NCBI RefSeq assembly: GCF_027924525.1 | Contig: NZ_AP027040.1 | Coordinates: 1,178,001 to 1,242,000, forward strand | Origin: Aurantimicrobium sp. INA4 | GTDB taxonomy: Bacteria; Actinomycetota; Actinomycetes; Actinomycetales; Microbacteriaceae | Direction of reading: 5' to 3' | Length of the DNA: 64,000 nucleotides | Part shown: positions 33,834-42,209 of the stretch, in pieces | How positions within the stretch are numbered: the first letter of the stretch is position 1 | How the letters are laid out: each line of letters starts with the position of its first letter | Notes under the pieces: generated by a model | Database searches by the model: none | What the model was told of the DNA's origin: nothing | What the model saw: only the letters and a program-made list of their open reading frames with translations | Program-made: the position numbers and the translations under genes

Positions 33834-35403
33834 ATCCATAGCTCCCCACACTAATTCTTCTCAAAGGTTTACAACTTTGAGCAAATATAAAGTCTTCGTA
33901 GGGATTGTCGGATTATTTCTCGCTCTGGCAGCATGGTCTGTCGCTTCACCAGTGGGCTCGAGTCCTGATGATGATTTTCACCTTGCGAGCATTTGGTGTG
34001 GAGACGGCATTCGGAACGGATTATGTGAACCTGGCTCAAGTGAAAACTCAAGAATGGTGCCCTTGGCCCTTGCGCATTCAATCTGTTACGCCTACAGCCC
34101 AGAATCCAATGCGACCTGCCAAGATAACAATCTTGCGATAAATCCTGAACTGCTTTATGAGACAGAAAGACTCAACACCACAGGGTTATACCCCCCACTC
34201 TTTTATGCAACCTTGGGACTTTTGGCTTCAGATCATCTTCAGGTATCTGTAGTCATGATGAGGTTGGTAAATGCAGCCATATTCACAATTCTCTTTTCAC
34301 TGACATTTATAGTGGTGTCGAGAAAATTTAGGTCTCCGCTCCTTCTGACATACGCCTGTACTTTAGTTCCTCTTGGCTTTTTTCTTATTCCAAGTACTAA
34401 CCCAAGTTCATGGGCCGTCATCAGCATAGGTATGTTTTTCTTTCTCCTTGCTTCTTTGGCACAAGAAGTGTCCTCAAAACGTGCAATAGCTACAGTTGTA
34501 CTTTCTGTGATTTGCTTCACTATGTTGGTCGGCTCCCGCGGAGACGGCGCAATATTCGCTGCAATTGCTGTCCTTAGCAGTTTGGTTCTTTATCCGCCAT
34601 TGAGGAAGTTCAGGATTCCTACTCTTGGGCTTTTTGTGTTCTTCTTTACTGCAGCAGTATTCATTTTCCTTTCAACTGGCCAAGCATCGGTTACGACCGA
34701 GGGTCTCAGCGATCAAACTGCCTCAGCAACAAAGCATTCAGGCTTCAACCTTTTGTTATTCAACATCCTCAATATGCCCTCCCTGATAACCGGGGTTTTT
34801 GGAAGTTGGGGATTGGGATGGTTAGACACCGTGATGCCACCCATGGTTTGGGGAATTGGGCTAATTATTTCTTGCATCGTTATTTTCCAAGGAATGACAA
34901 CAACAAATAAACGAAAGAATCTGGCCTCTCTAGCTGTTTTGGCTCTGCTATTTGCCATCCCGTTGTATGTCTTACAGAAATCAAATGCAGCGGTGGGTGC
35001 CTACGTGCAACCAAGATACATTTACCCACTTGTCATTCTGCTCGTTGCCATTTCTCTTGTCCCACTGACAAAATCAACCGCTTTTTCCATCAATTTCGCA
35101 CAAAAAATAATCATCTTTTTTGGCTTGGCGCTAGCTTTTAGCATTTCCCTTCATCTGAACATGGACAGATATATCAGTGGAATTTCTAACCCATCCTGGG
35201 ACTTACAAACCGCTGATGGCTGGTGGTGGAATGTCCCAATTTCTGCATTTAGTGTTTGGCTAGTGGGCTCTATTTGTTCGCTGGTGTTTTTCTGGATTGC
35301 TGCCTCAGAATTTCAGCGAAATGTGTCTCAATCGGACAAGGTACATAAGCGCAAAATTACGCAGACTGGAGAAAATCTCGAAGCATCTCAACAACAGGCC
35401 TAG
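33805..35403 (+). CDS. DUF2142 multi-pass membrane protein
   Basis: A 532-residue membrane protein with around eleven helices. SPVGSSPDDDFHLASIWCGDG near residue 50 is the hallmark of DUF2142, which resembles GT-C glycosyltransferases with acidic residues in the first external loop. It overlaps the ATPase gene by 29 bases; a second ATG at 33814 is also possible. By position it may add a sugar from a polyprenyl-phosphate donor on the outer side; that is inference. Confidence 0.75.
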   Translation: MSYMQQNSDKSIAPHTNSSQRFTTLSKYKVFVGIVGLFLALAAWSVASPVGSSPDDDFHLASIWCGDGIRNGLCEPGSSENSRMVPLALAHSICYAYSPESNATCQDNNLAINPELLYETERLNTTGLYPPLFYATLGLLASDHLQVSVVMMRLVNAAIFTILFSLTFIVVSRKFRSPLLLTYACTLVPLGFFLIPSTNPSSWAVISIGMFFFLLASLAQEVSSKRAIATVVLSVICFTMLVGSRGDGAIFAAIAVLSSLVLYPPLRKFRIPTLGLFVFFFTAAVFIFLSTGQASVTTEGLSDQTASATKHSGFNLLLFNILNMPSLITGVFGSWGLGWLDTVMPPMVWGIGLIISCIVIFQGMTTTNKRKNLASLAVLALLFAIPLYVLQKSNAAVGAYVQPRYIYPLVILLVAISLVPLTKSTAFSINFAQKIIIFFGLALAFSISLHLNMDRYISGISNPSWDLQTADGWWWNVPISAFSVWLVGSICSLVFFWIAASEFQRNVSQSDKVHKRKITQTGENLEASQQQA

Positions 35404-36325
35404 CAGAAAAGTCTCTGTAATTCCCATTTTCTGCCTGTTTCCAAATTTGAGGAAAACGAAACAGTCTCTGCTTTGGATATGACTTTCGACTGATGTTGAA
35501 CTGAATTGCACGTCGAAGTTTTTCAACGTGATCATTCTTGAAATCTTTATGCTGAGCCAATATTTCGACTTCACTCAGCCTGTCAATGAGTTGTTCGTAC
35601 CTTCCTCTTCGCGACGCGAAAAAGAATGCAAGCAAACCGCGTATCGACCTTTTTTGAAGCCCAACAGAATTATCGTCATGCAATCTGTAGCTAATCAACT
35701 CATCCTGAACTACAAAATAACCATTTTTTGCGGCGGCAATTATTGCAAGCCATTCATCATGCAGCCAATGCTGTGAAAAAGGAATTGAATCAGAGAGCAA
35801 CTCACGTCGAATTACAGCGGTGGCACCAGTAACCAAATTCCTTTGGAGCAAAAGATCAAACGCTACTCCTGAATTTGCTTCATTCTGAAGCAAATGAGAA
35901 TACTTCAATTTCTCGAAAAGAGTTTGGGGAAGTTTATGTCCATGTTTATCAATTAACTCAGCATCGCCGTGAAGAAGAAGTACTTCTGGATTGTTTTCCA
36001 ACATAAATACTGATTGAGAAATTCTGTCCTCATGCCATACATCATCTTGGTCGGACAAGAAAATAATGCCACCCTGAGTTGCCTGTAATGTTCGTTCAAA
36101 ATTAGTAACAATATGTGCAGCACCAGAAGGCGGGAGTATAGATGTCTTTATACCTAATTCTTCGAAATGGACCTTGTACTCTGTCAGCAGAGACAGAGTA
36201 TTGTCTGTAGATCCATCATCACCGAAGATGATTTCATCTGGCAAAAGTGTCTGTCTCTTGATGCTCTCTAATTGAGCAGTAAGAAACTTCTCACCGTTAT
36301 ATGTGCATAACGCTACTGAAATCAT
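35357..36325 (-). CDS. GT2 glycosyltransferase (paralogue of the 11.4-kb gene)
   Basis: A 322-residue family 2 transferase. CTYNGEKFLTAQLESIKRQTL, GDDGSTDNT, FLSDQDDVW, RNLVTGATAVI and HDEWLAIIAAA match the transferase at 11364-12350 throughout, down to the C-terminal LRDFLQSA. It overlaps the end of the convergent DUF2142 gene by 47 bases. It is coupled to the GT4 gene upstream (4-base overlap). Confidence 0.85.
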   Translation of the reverse strand: MISVALCTYNGEKFLTAQLESIKRQTLLPDEIIFGDDGSTDNTLSLLTEYKVHFEELGIKTSILPPSGAAHIVTNFERTLQATQGGIIFLSDQDDVWHEDRISQSVFMLENNPEVLLLHGDAELIDKHGHKLPQTLFEKLKYSHLLQNEANSGVAFDLLLQRNLVTGATAVIRRELLSDSIPFSQHWLHDEWLAIIAAAKNGYFVVQDELISYRLHDDNSVGLQKRSIRGLLAFFFASRRGRYEQLIDRLSEVEILAQHKDFKNDHVEKLRRAIQFNISRKSYPKQRLFRFPQIWKQAENGNYRDFSARPVVEMLRDFLQSA

Positions 36326-37494
36326 TTTGTCTTTTGAACAAGATTTTTATAAATTTTCGCTGTTTCTTCCGCTACAAAATCCCATGTGAATTCTTTGGCT
36401 CTTGCGGGTCCATCGCGTTTTATTCTGTTCACCCAATCAATCGAAGTTGCTTTCTCGACGCTATCAATCAGGGATTGCACATCTCCAGGTTCACAATAAA
36501 TAGCGAGATCACCGCCAACTTCCCTACTGCAGGATGCATCTGCGAGAACTACAGGCGTTCCACTCGCTAGGGATTCCAGGGTTGGCAGACCAAAGCCCTC
36601 ATAAACCGATGGGAATACAAAACACTTTGCTCGCCGATAAAACTCTGGCATTTGTTCATCAGAGGGGTTGAAATGAAATACTCGTTCCACGAATGGAGAA
36701 GTTTGTACCATCTTTCTTTCTTCATCCGAATAGCGTCCGCCTCCAATGACGACAAAACAAAGTTCGGAATCGTTTTTCGCCATTTTCTCGAAAGCCAAAA
36801 AAGCAGTTTTGAAGTGCTTGTATCCTCTTCGGACTCCGACAAATAGAAGATATTTTTCTGGCAAATCAGGCATCTCAACCTCAGGATGTGGTGAGAGAAA
36901 TTGTTCGCCAACTCCAAAAGGAACAACCATAGTTTTGGACCTGAGGTTGTCACCATAAAACTTCAACATGTCATTTGTTGTAGATTCTGAAATCGAAATG
37001 AGAACATCACATCTTTCAGCAAACTTCTTTTTAGCAAAATGCGGATTCCCCGTAGGAAAATATTCAGGATAAACCTCAGGAATCATGTCGTAAATTGTGA
37101 CGACACTGGGCTTGTGGCCAAGACCTAAATATGCTCCATTCGTGAATGTATGGTGAATGACATCAACGGTTTCAATGAGAGGACCTTTGTACCTTGGGTT
37201 TCCGGTTAGACGCCACAAATATCCTCGAAGCCTGCTTTTGAGATTTGAGTCTTGTTTAGCTCGAGGCACTAGTCCGGACTCAGCTAAGTGAGAGTTTCGC
37301 GTTTCTTCGCAAAGCAAAATTGGTTCAACACCGTACTTTGGGAGCCTTTGAATGATCTCCACAAAATACTTGGAGATACCGCCACGAGATTGAGCTATAA
37401 ATATTTGGTCGTCAAAACCTACGCGTATCAATTCTTTAGGCTTTCTCTGCGATATCCGTAAACAGGACTTGTGAATAGTGATGTCAAAAGGCAT
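36322..37494 (-). CDS. GT4 glycosyltransferase
   Basis: A 390-residue GT-B transferase. SRGGISKYFVEIIQRL is the N-terminal acceptor motif and FVFPSVYEGFGLPTLESLASG carries the EX7E donor motif. YLLFVGVRRGYKHFKTA is the linker signature. It is likely a mannosyl- or related hexosyltransferase; the sugar is not certain. It is divergent from the GT2 gene at 37521, with only 26 bases between the starts. Confidence 0.85.
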   Translation of the reverse strand: MPFDITIHKSCLRISQRKPKELIRVGFDDQIFIAQSRGGISKYFVEIIQRLPKYGVEPILLCEETRNSHLAESGLVPRAKQDSNLKSRLRGYLWRLTGNPRYKGPLIETVDVIHHTFTNGAYLGLGHKPSVVTIYDMIPEVYPEYFPTGNPHFAKKKFAERCDVLISISESTTNDMLKFYGDNLRSKTMVVPFGVGEQFLSPHPEVEMPDLPEKYLLFVGVRRGYKHFKTAFLAFEKMAKNDSELCFVVIGGGRYSDEERKMVQTSPFVERVFHFNPSDEQMPEFYRRAKCFVFPSVYEGFGLPTLESLASGTPVVLADASCSREVGGDLAIYCEPGDVQSLIDSVEKATSIDWVNRIKRDGPARAKEFTWDFVAEETAKIYKNLVQKTK

Positions 37495-37520
37495 TTGACC
37501 CGTAGCGATAAGTTTAACCT

Positions 37521-38411
37521 GTGCGTCTTCAAATCTTTATGCCTTTCTACGGTAATCCTGAACACTTCAGGCTGGCAGTAGAAAGCGTAATTGCGCAAAC
37601 AGACTCCGAATGGACGCTAACCATCCTGGATGATTGCTATCCAGATCCGGAACCAGGCAAATGGGTCGTAAGCCTCAATGATTCTCGTATTTCATATAAG
37701 CGAAACTCAACAAACCTTCTTCCCAGCAAGAATTACAACCAAGCAATAGACATCTCGTCTTCTGAGTTCATAATGCTGATGGGATGCGATGATTTACTTT
37801 TGCCTAACTTTGTTGAGCGATCCAAACAATTGATTGAAGAAGCATCCCCGGACGTTGCTGTCATTCAACCGGGTGTTGTGGTGATTGATGAAAACGGGCA
37901 TCAACACAATGGTTTAGCAGACCGAGTGAAGAGAAAAATTGGTCCATGGCCTATTTCTGGTCACAGAATGGTTTCAGGAGAACAAGCTCACGTAGGACTG
38001 CTCAAAGGAAACTGGACGTATTTCCCCTCTATTCTTTGGCGAGTTTCTTCCTTTGGATCCATGAGGTTTCGTACTGACCTCAACATTGTTCAAGACCTGT
38101 CAATGATTCTGAACTTGGTCGAATCAAATAAAGCCATTCTGGTCGATAGCGAAATCTCGTTTTGCTACAGGAGGCATAAGCAAAGTCTTTCCGGTGCTAC
38201 TGGGATAGATGGATCCAAATTTGTTCAAGAGTCAATACTCTTCAGTGAAGCTCAAAACAGAGCATTACAAAGAGGGTGGAAAAAGTCTGCAAGGGCAGCC
38301 AAATGGCACTTGCTGTCTAGATTCAACGCACTTGGGGAGTTACCAGGCGCATTGCTAACTCGAAACACCAAAGGGGCTCGAAATCTTCTCAGGCATATAT
38401 TTATGTCTTAA
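37521..38411 (+). CDS. GT2 glycosyltransferase
   Basis: A 296-residue family 2 transferase with a GTG start. MPFYGNPEHFRLAVESVIAQT, LDDCYPD and LMGCDDLLLPNFV are the donor-site motifs; QDLSMILNLVESNK holds an acidic motif in the acceptor region. It is the first of three plus-strand genes leading to the polyprenyl-sugar synthase and DUF2304 gene. Donor unknown. Confidence 0.8.
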   Translation: MRLQIFMPFYGNPEHFRLAVESVIAQTDSEWTLTILDDCYPDPEPGKWVVSLNDSRISYKRNSTNLLPSKNYNQAIDISSSEFIMLMGCDDLLLPNFVERSKQLIEEASPDVAVIQPGVVVIDENGHQHNGLADRVKRKIGPWPISGHRMVSGEQAHVGLLKGNWTYFPSILWRVSSFGSMRFRTDLNIVQDLSMILNLVESNKAILVDSEISFCYRRHKQSLSGATGIDGSKFVQESILFSEAQNRALQRGWKKSARAAKWHLLSRFNALGELPGALLTRNTKGARNLLRHIFMS

Positions 38412-38437
38412 GCAACAACTGTCAGTACTCTTGTAAA

Positions 38438-39178
38438 GTGCCGAGAAACCCAAAGACCTTAGTTATCATTCCTGCTTGGAATGAATCGGCATCAGTTGGC
38501 AAAGTTATTGAGAAAATTCTCCAATTAACGCATGAATACGACGTACTTGTAGTTAATGACGGTTCAAGTGACAACACTGAGGAAGTCGCACTTAACGCTG
38601 GAGCAAATGTGGCGACATTGCCCTTTAACTTAGGCGTCGGCGGTGCAATGAGAACAGGGTTTGTCTATGCAGTTGAAAACAATTATGAGGCCGCTGTACA
38701 GGTTGATGCTGACGGGCAACATGACCCAGTAAACATCCCAGAACTCTTGTCTGCTTTAGAATTCAGCGACATCGTGATTGGGGCTCGATTTGCAGGAAAA
38801 GGCGATTACCAAGTTTCTGGCCCAAGGAAATGGGTCATGCAAATTTTGGCTGCAAATATTTCTCGTATCGCGGGAAGTAAACTAACTGATACAACATCAG
38901 GATTCAAGGCTTTAGGCCCCCGAGCAATCAAATTGTTCAGCAAAAATTACCCTGCGGAGTATTTGGGCGACACAATTGAAGCACTCGTGGTCGCGGCACA
39001 ATCAGGGCTCAAGATAAGCCAAATTCCTGTATCAATGCATGCGCGGCAGGCTGGTGTCGCATCCGCAAATCCAGTGAAATCTGCCATTTATTTATTTAGG
39101 GCATTAGTAGCGTTACTTTTCGCGATGAGTAGAAAACCTCATCCCATTGTCGATGCATCGGCAGGAGATCAAAAGTGA
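38438..39178 (+). CDS. GT2, dolichol-phosphate-sugar synthase-like
   Basis: A 246-residue transferase of the DPM1/DPG clade, with VIIPAWNESASVGKVIEKI, VVNDGSSDNTEEVA, NLGVGGAMRTGF and VQVDADGQHDP. These enzymes charge polyprenyl phosphate with a sugar from GDP-Man or UDP-Glc. It lacks membrane helices. A GTG start is used. It overlaps the DUF2304 gene by 4 bases, a common pairing in actinobacteria. Confidence 0.85.
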   Translation: MPRNPKTLVIIPAWNESASVGKVIEKILQLTHEYDVLVVNDGSSDNTEEVALNAGANVATLPFNLGVGGAMRTGFVYAVENNYEAAVQVDADGQHDPVNIPELLSALEFSDIVIGARFAGKGDYQVSGPRKWVMQILAANISRIAGSKLTDTTSGFKALGPRAIKLFSKNYPAEYLGDTIEALVVAAQSGLKISQIPVSMHARQAGVASANPVKSAIYLFRALVALLFAMSRKPHPIVDASAGDQK

Positions 39179-39513
39179 GTTATGTTTTTGGGATATCCTC
39201 CGCTTTACTCGTGATTATTGCCGTTGTTGTTCTTCTTCGAAGGAATTCTTTGAGGGAAAGACACGCAATTTGGTGGATGATCGCCGGATTTCTCGCACTA
39301 GTGGCAGGAATTTTCCCGAAGACCCTCGATTGGCTATCTGAACTTTTGGGAATAACTGTTCCCATAAACCTTGTGTTCTTTACAAGCATTGCAATTTTGT
39401 TTTTCGTCAGCCTTCAAAACAGTTCAGAACTAACAAAGCTTGAAGAAAAAACAAGAAAACTTGCAGAAAGAATCGCGATTATTGAAATGAAAAAACCGGA
39501 ACGTAAAGAATAA
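39175..39513 (+). CDS. DUF2304 membrane protein
   Basis: A 112-residue protein with three predicted helices (FGISSALLVIIAVVVLLR, HAIWWMIAGFLALVAGIF, LVFFTSIAILFFVSLQ) and a charged C-terminal coiled coil. The RERHAIWWM stretch is the family mark. DUF2304 genes usually follow a polyprenyl-sugar synthase and may anchor it. The GTG start overlaps the previous stop. Confidence 0.8.
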   Translation: MSYVFGISSALLVIIAVVVLLRRNSLRERHAIWWMIAGFLALVAGIFPKTLDWLSELLGITVPINLVFFTSIAILFFVSLQNSSELTKLEEKTRKLAERIAIIEMKKPERKE

Positions 39514-39539
39514 GTTCTCGCGTTTAAGCCTCAATCAAT

Positions 39540-40796
39540 TTATTGATTGACCTTGTTTTTTCTTTTTGTAATCCCTGGCATGGTTCCTACCAATAGCCCC
39601 ACTAATGGCGGAGCAATCAATACTAGGGATAAAAGGAAACCAGGTTCTAATTCAAAGAACAAAAACGCGAGGGTAACAATTACTGTTACTAACCACATGC
39701 AGAGATAACGAAAATGAGCATCTTCGGCAAGTAGTTTTGCCCCAATAACAAAAAGTAAGGCAACAACGCCAGATGAGATTCCTACAGCTAGGTAAATGAG
39801 GCCGTTAATCTGTATTTCCTGATCAGCAACATATGAAAAGACCTGATTTCCAAAAACACTTAGAAGTGCGCCGAGAATCAGGGAAGCAATAAATACTCCC
39901 AATGAAATTAGTCGAAGCCGACTGATGAAGTCAGAGTTTTTTCTTATCTTTGCAATTAAGTAGCTCTGCAATGACATCGCAATAACGATTAATGGAGCTC
40001 TGGCAAGTGTCACAACAAAAATTATTGATGCAAGCTGCTCTTTTTGTACTTCGAAATACAACTCTCTAATGACTAGCGGGAACCCACTTATCAATAAAGA
40101 CATGGCACCCGCGGCAGCCATTGTTTGGATGGAGTTGATGAAGAAGTTTCCCAATGAAACGTCAAAGGCAAAATTCTTGGAAATGTACTTCCTTGTTATT
40201 GGAAATACAAACGCTGGAACAAGAATGAAAGGCAGACATATCGCTACTTCCATAGCGATGGCATCGTAGCCAAATGTTGCCACACTTCCGACAAAGATGA
40301 GCCTGAGTAAAACATCAGAAACAATCATCAGGGCAACTACTTTGACCGCGTTGTTTGCTCCGTAAAGCAAGCCTGATATCAGCGCCACAATCGCGTATCC
40401 GGAAAGTCCACAAAATAAAATGAGGCCACTTTCCAAATTTGGAGGACCGAAATAATGATGAGGAAGTACCACTAAAGAAATAACAGCAAGAACAACAGCA
40501 ATTAATCCGATGGTTGCTAAAGCAACTTGGAACGGGCGGGCTCCACGCGGGTTTTTTGAAGTTTGATCTCCCTCATTTCGACTTGAGGATCTTGTGACTT
40601 CTTGCTGGATTCCCGAAAGGAGTCCAATACCTAGATAGAGCGCGCCCCAGAAAATAGCGAATTCCACAAAAGAAGAATCAGAGACTTCTCGCTTAACCAA
40701 AATATTGAGCACATATCCAAGTACTCCCGCTAGTCCGGTTGCCGTAACTAGAAGCCCAAAATCTGAAAAAACAAAAACCCTAAACTTACTTAACAA
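39540..40796 (-). CDS. Flippase-like multi-pass membrane protein (MOP type)
   Basis: A 418-residue protein with about twelve membrane helices and no other obvious domain. The pattern of helices and the N-terminus (FGLLVTATGLAGVLGYVLNIL) fit the Wzx/MATE-like superfamily of lipid-linked glycan flippases. It has an apparent TTG start and overlaps the GT4 gene by 11 bases. It would be a second exporter beside the ABC pair. The call is by topology and context. Confidence 0.65.
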   Translation of the reverse strand: MLSKFRVFVFSDFGLLVTATGLAGVLGYVLNILVKREVSDSSFVEFAIFWGALYLGIGLLSGIQQEVTRSSSRNEGDQTSKNPRGARPFQVALATIGLIAVVLAVISLVVLPHHYFGPPNLESGLILFCGLSGYAIVALISGLLYGANNAVKVVALMIVSDVLLRLIFVGSVATFGYDAIAMEVAICLPFILVPAFVFPITRKYISKNFAFDVSLGNFFINSIQTMAAAGAMSLLISGFPLVIRELYFEVQKEQLASIIFVVTLARAPLIVIAMSLQSYLIAKIRKNSDFISRLRLISLGVFIASLILGALLSVFGNQVFSYVADQEIQINGLIYLAVGISSGVVALLFVIGAKLLAEDAHFRYLCMWLVTVIVTLAFLFFELEPGFLLSLVLIAPPLVGLLVGTMPGITKRKNKVNQ

Positions 40797-42156
40797 TTTT
40801 TTGCCAGACTTTTTTCAGCAAAGAGGAAAGTCCCTCTGTACGCAAAATTTCTCGTGAGTGCAGAATTGCTGGTTTGAACTTGTTGATTACTGAATTTCTT
40901 TGCAAAGGAAGCAATAGGTATCTCTTATCTTTCTTTGCCCTTGGCAAAGGAGCATTTTCAAGTGCGTTAATTAAGGGTGCAGCCACTTTGTCCCAATAAA
41001 AATCATTCTTTAGCTTTTCGATATTACTTTTAGCTTGAAAATATTCGTCGTTATCGTTGAGTAGTCCAAGTATTGAATCAGCGATTTCTTCTGGACTCTC
41101 GAAATCTGCTACTTTTCCCAAATTCAGACGCTTAATTTGGTCTGAAAAGAAGTCTCCTTCTGTTGAGACAACTGGCAATCCGGCCCAAATGTAGTCAAGC
41201 ATCCTCGTGCGGAATGAGAAAGTCGTCTCGAGAGTGTCAAAATGTGTTGTTATCCCTAAGTCCGCTTCGAGTAGGTAACTGGCTCTCTCTTCATATTCGA
41301 CCCAGGAATCGGTAAAGAACACACTCTTGTCCAAAATGCCTAATTGACGAGCAAGCTGTTTTGCTCTCAGTACTACGGGCATATCCGGAATATCAGAATT
41401 AGGGTGACGTCCACCCATGAAAAAGAGCTTCACTGAAGAATTCGATTGAGAAATCAAAGCAAAGGCTCTAATGAGGTTTTCAAGATCAAACCACTCATAT
41501 AGTCCGCCAGACCACAGAACAACTTTGTCTTTTTCCCCAATTCCAGTGACTCGTCCCTTAATTACTTGGGAATGATGTTGGGGAAGTTCCCTGCTCAAAC
41601 CAAAAGGAACAACCAAAACCCTGCTATCCAGATTTGGGTGAGCCGAATACTGAACTGAATCTATGGAAGTAATACCTGAGAGAACTCCTAGATAGAAATT
41701 TCTTTGATTTTGATTTGCGCACAAAAGTAAATCACTGCGAAAAATCAGCTCACGCTGAATTCGGGATGCTTCCGAAATTGCAAAATTAGCTAAGCTTCCG
41801 GGTTGTTTTTCTAAACGTGCCAAATTCTCAAAAACTACTGGTGCGTATGCATCTGCAACCAAGAACTTGCGGGACTTACGTAGTTTAGGAAATTCCTCAA
41901 AACCGAGAGCTTGGAAAACTATTGCATCGGCCCAATTCTCCAATTCTGAAAAATTGCGAGAATCGTTTTTGTCAACGTGTACTGAAGGAATGTTTTCGAT
42001 GGCGCTACAAGTTCCAGTTGTAGCTATTTGAACATTGAATCCATGATCCTTCAATGCTTGTGCAAGGCAAACAGACCTAATTCCAGGTCCTGCCATACGT
42101 GAACCGATAGGGTCGGATGTTAGAAAAAGAACGTTCTGTATCTTCAAACTGTTCAC
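40786..42156 (-). CDS. GT4 glycosyltransferase
   Basis: A GT-B transferase of 456 residues from GTG 42156, which has AGGA 5 bases upstream; a GTG 42 bases further upstream is possible. SDPIGSRMAGPGIRSVCLAQAL is the N-terminal signature, KVVLWSGGLYEWFDLENLIRAF the linker, and FRTRMLDYIWAGLPVVSTEGD the donor-site part. Such proteins often accompany Wzm/Wzt clusters. The sugar is unknown. Confidence 0.8.
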   Translation of the reverse strand: MNSLKIQNVLFLTSDPIGSRMAGPGIRSVCLAQALKDHGFNVQIATTGTCSAIENIPSVHVDKNDSRNFSELENWADAIVFQALGFEEFPKLRKSRKFLVADAYAPVVFENLARLEKQPGSLANFAISEASRIQRELIFRSDLLLCANQNQRNFYLGVLSGITSIDSVQYSAHPNLDSRVLVVPFGLSRELPQHHSQVIKGRVTGIGEKDKVVLWSGGLYEWFDLENLIRAFALISQSNSSVKLFFMGGRHPNSDIPDMPVVLRAKQLARQLGILDKSVFFTDSWVEYEERASYLLEADLGITTHFDTLETTFSFRTRMLDYIWAGLPVVSTEGDFFSDQIKRLNLGKVADFESPEEIADSILGLLNDNDEYFQAKSNIEKLKNDFYWDKVAAPLINALENAPLPRAKKDKRYLLLPLQRNSVINKFKPAILHSREILRTEGLSSLLKKVWQKIVK

Positions 42157-42209
42157 GCTAGTCCTAAATGCGGAGTGCGAATGAGTAAATCTTCGCACCT
42201 ACTTCAAGA

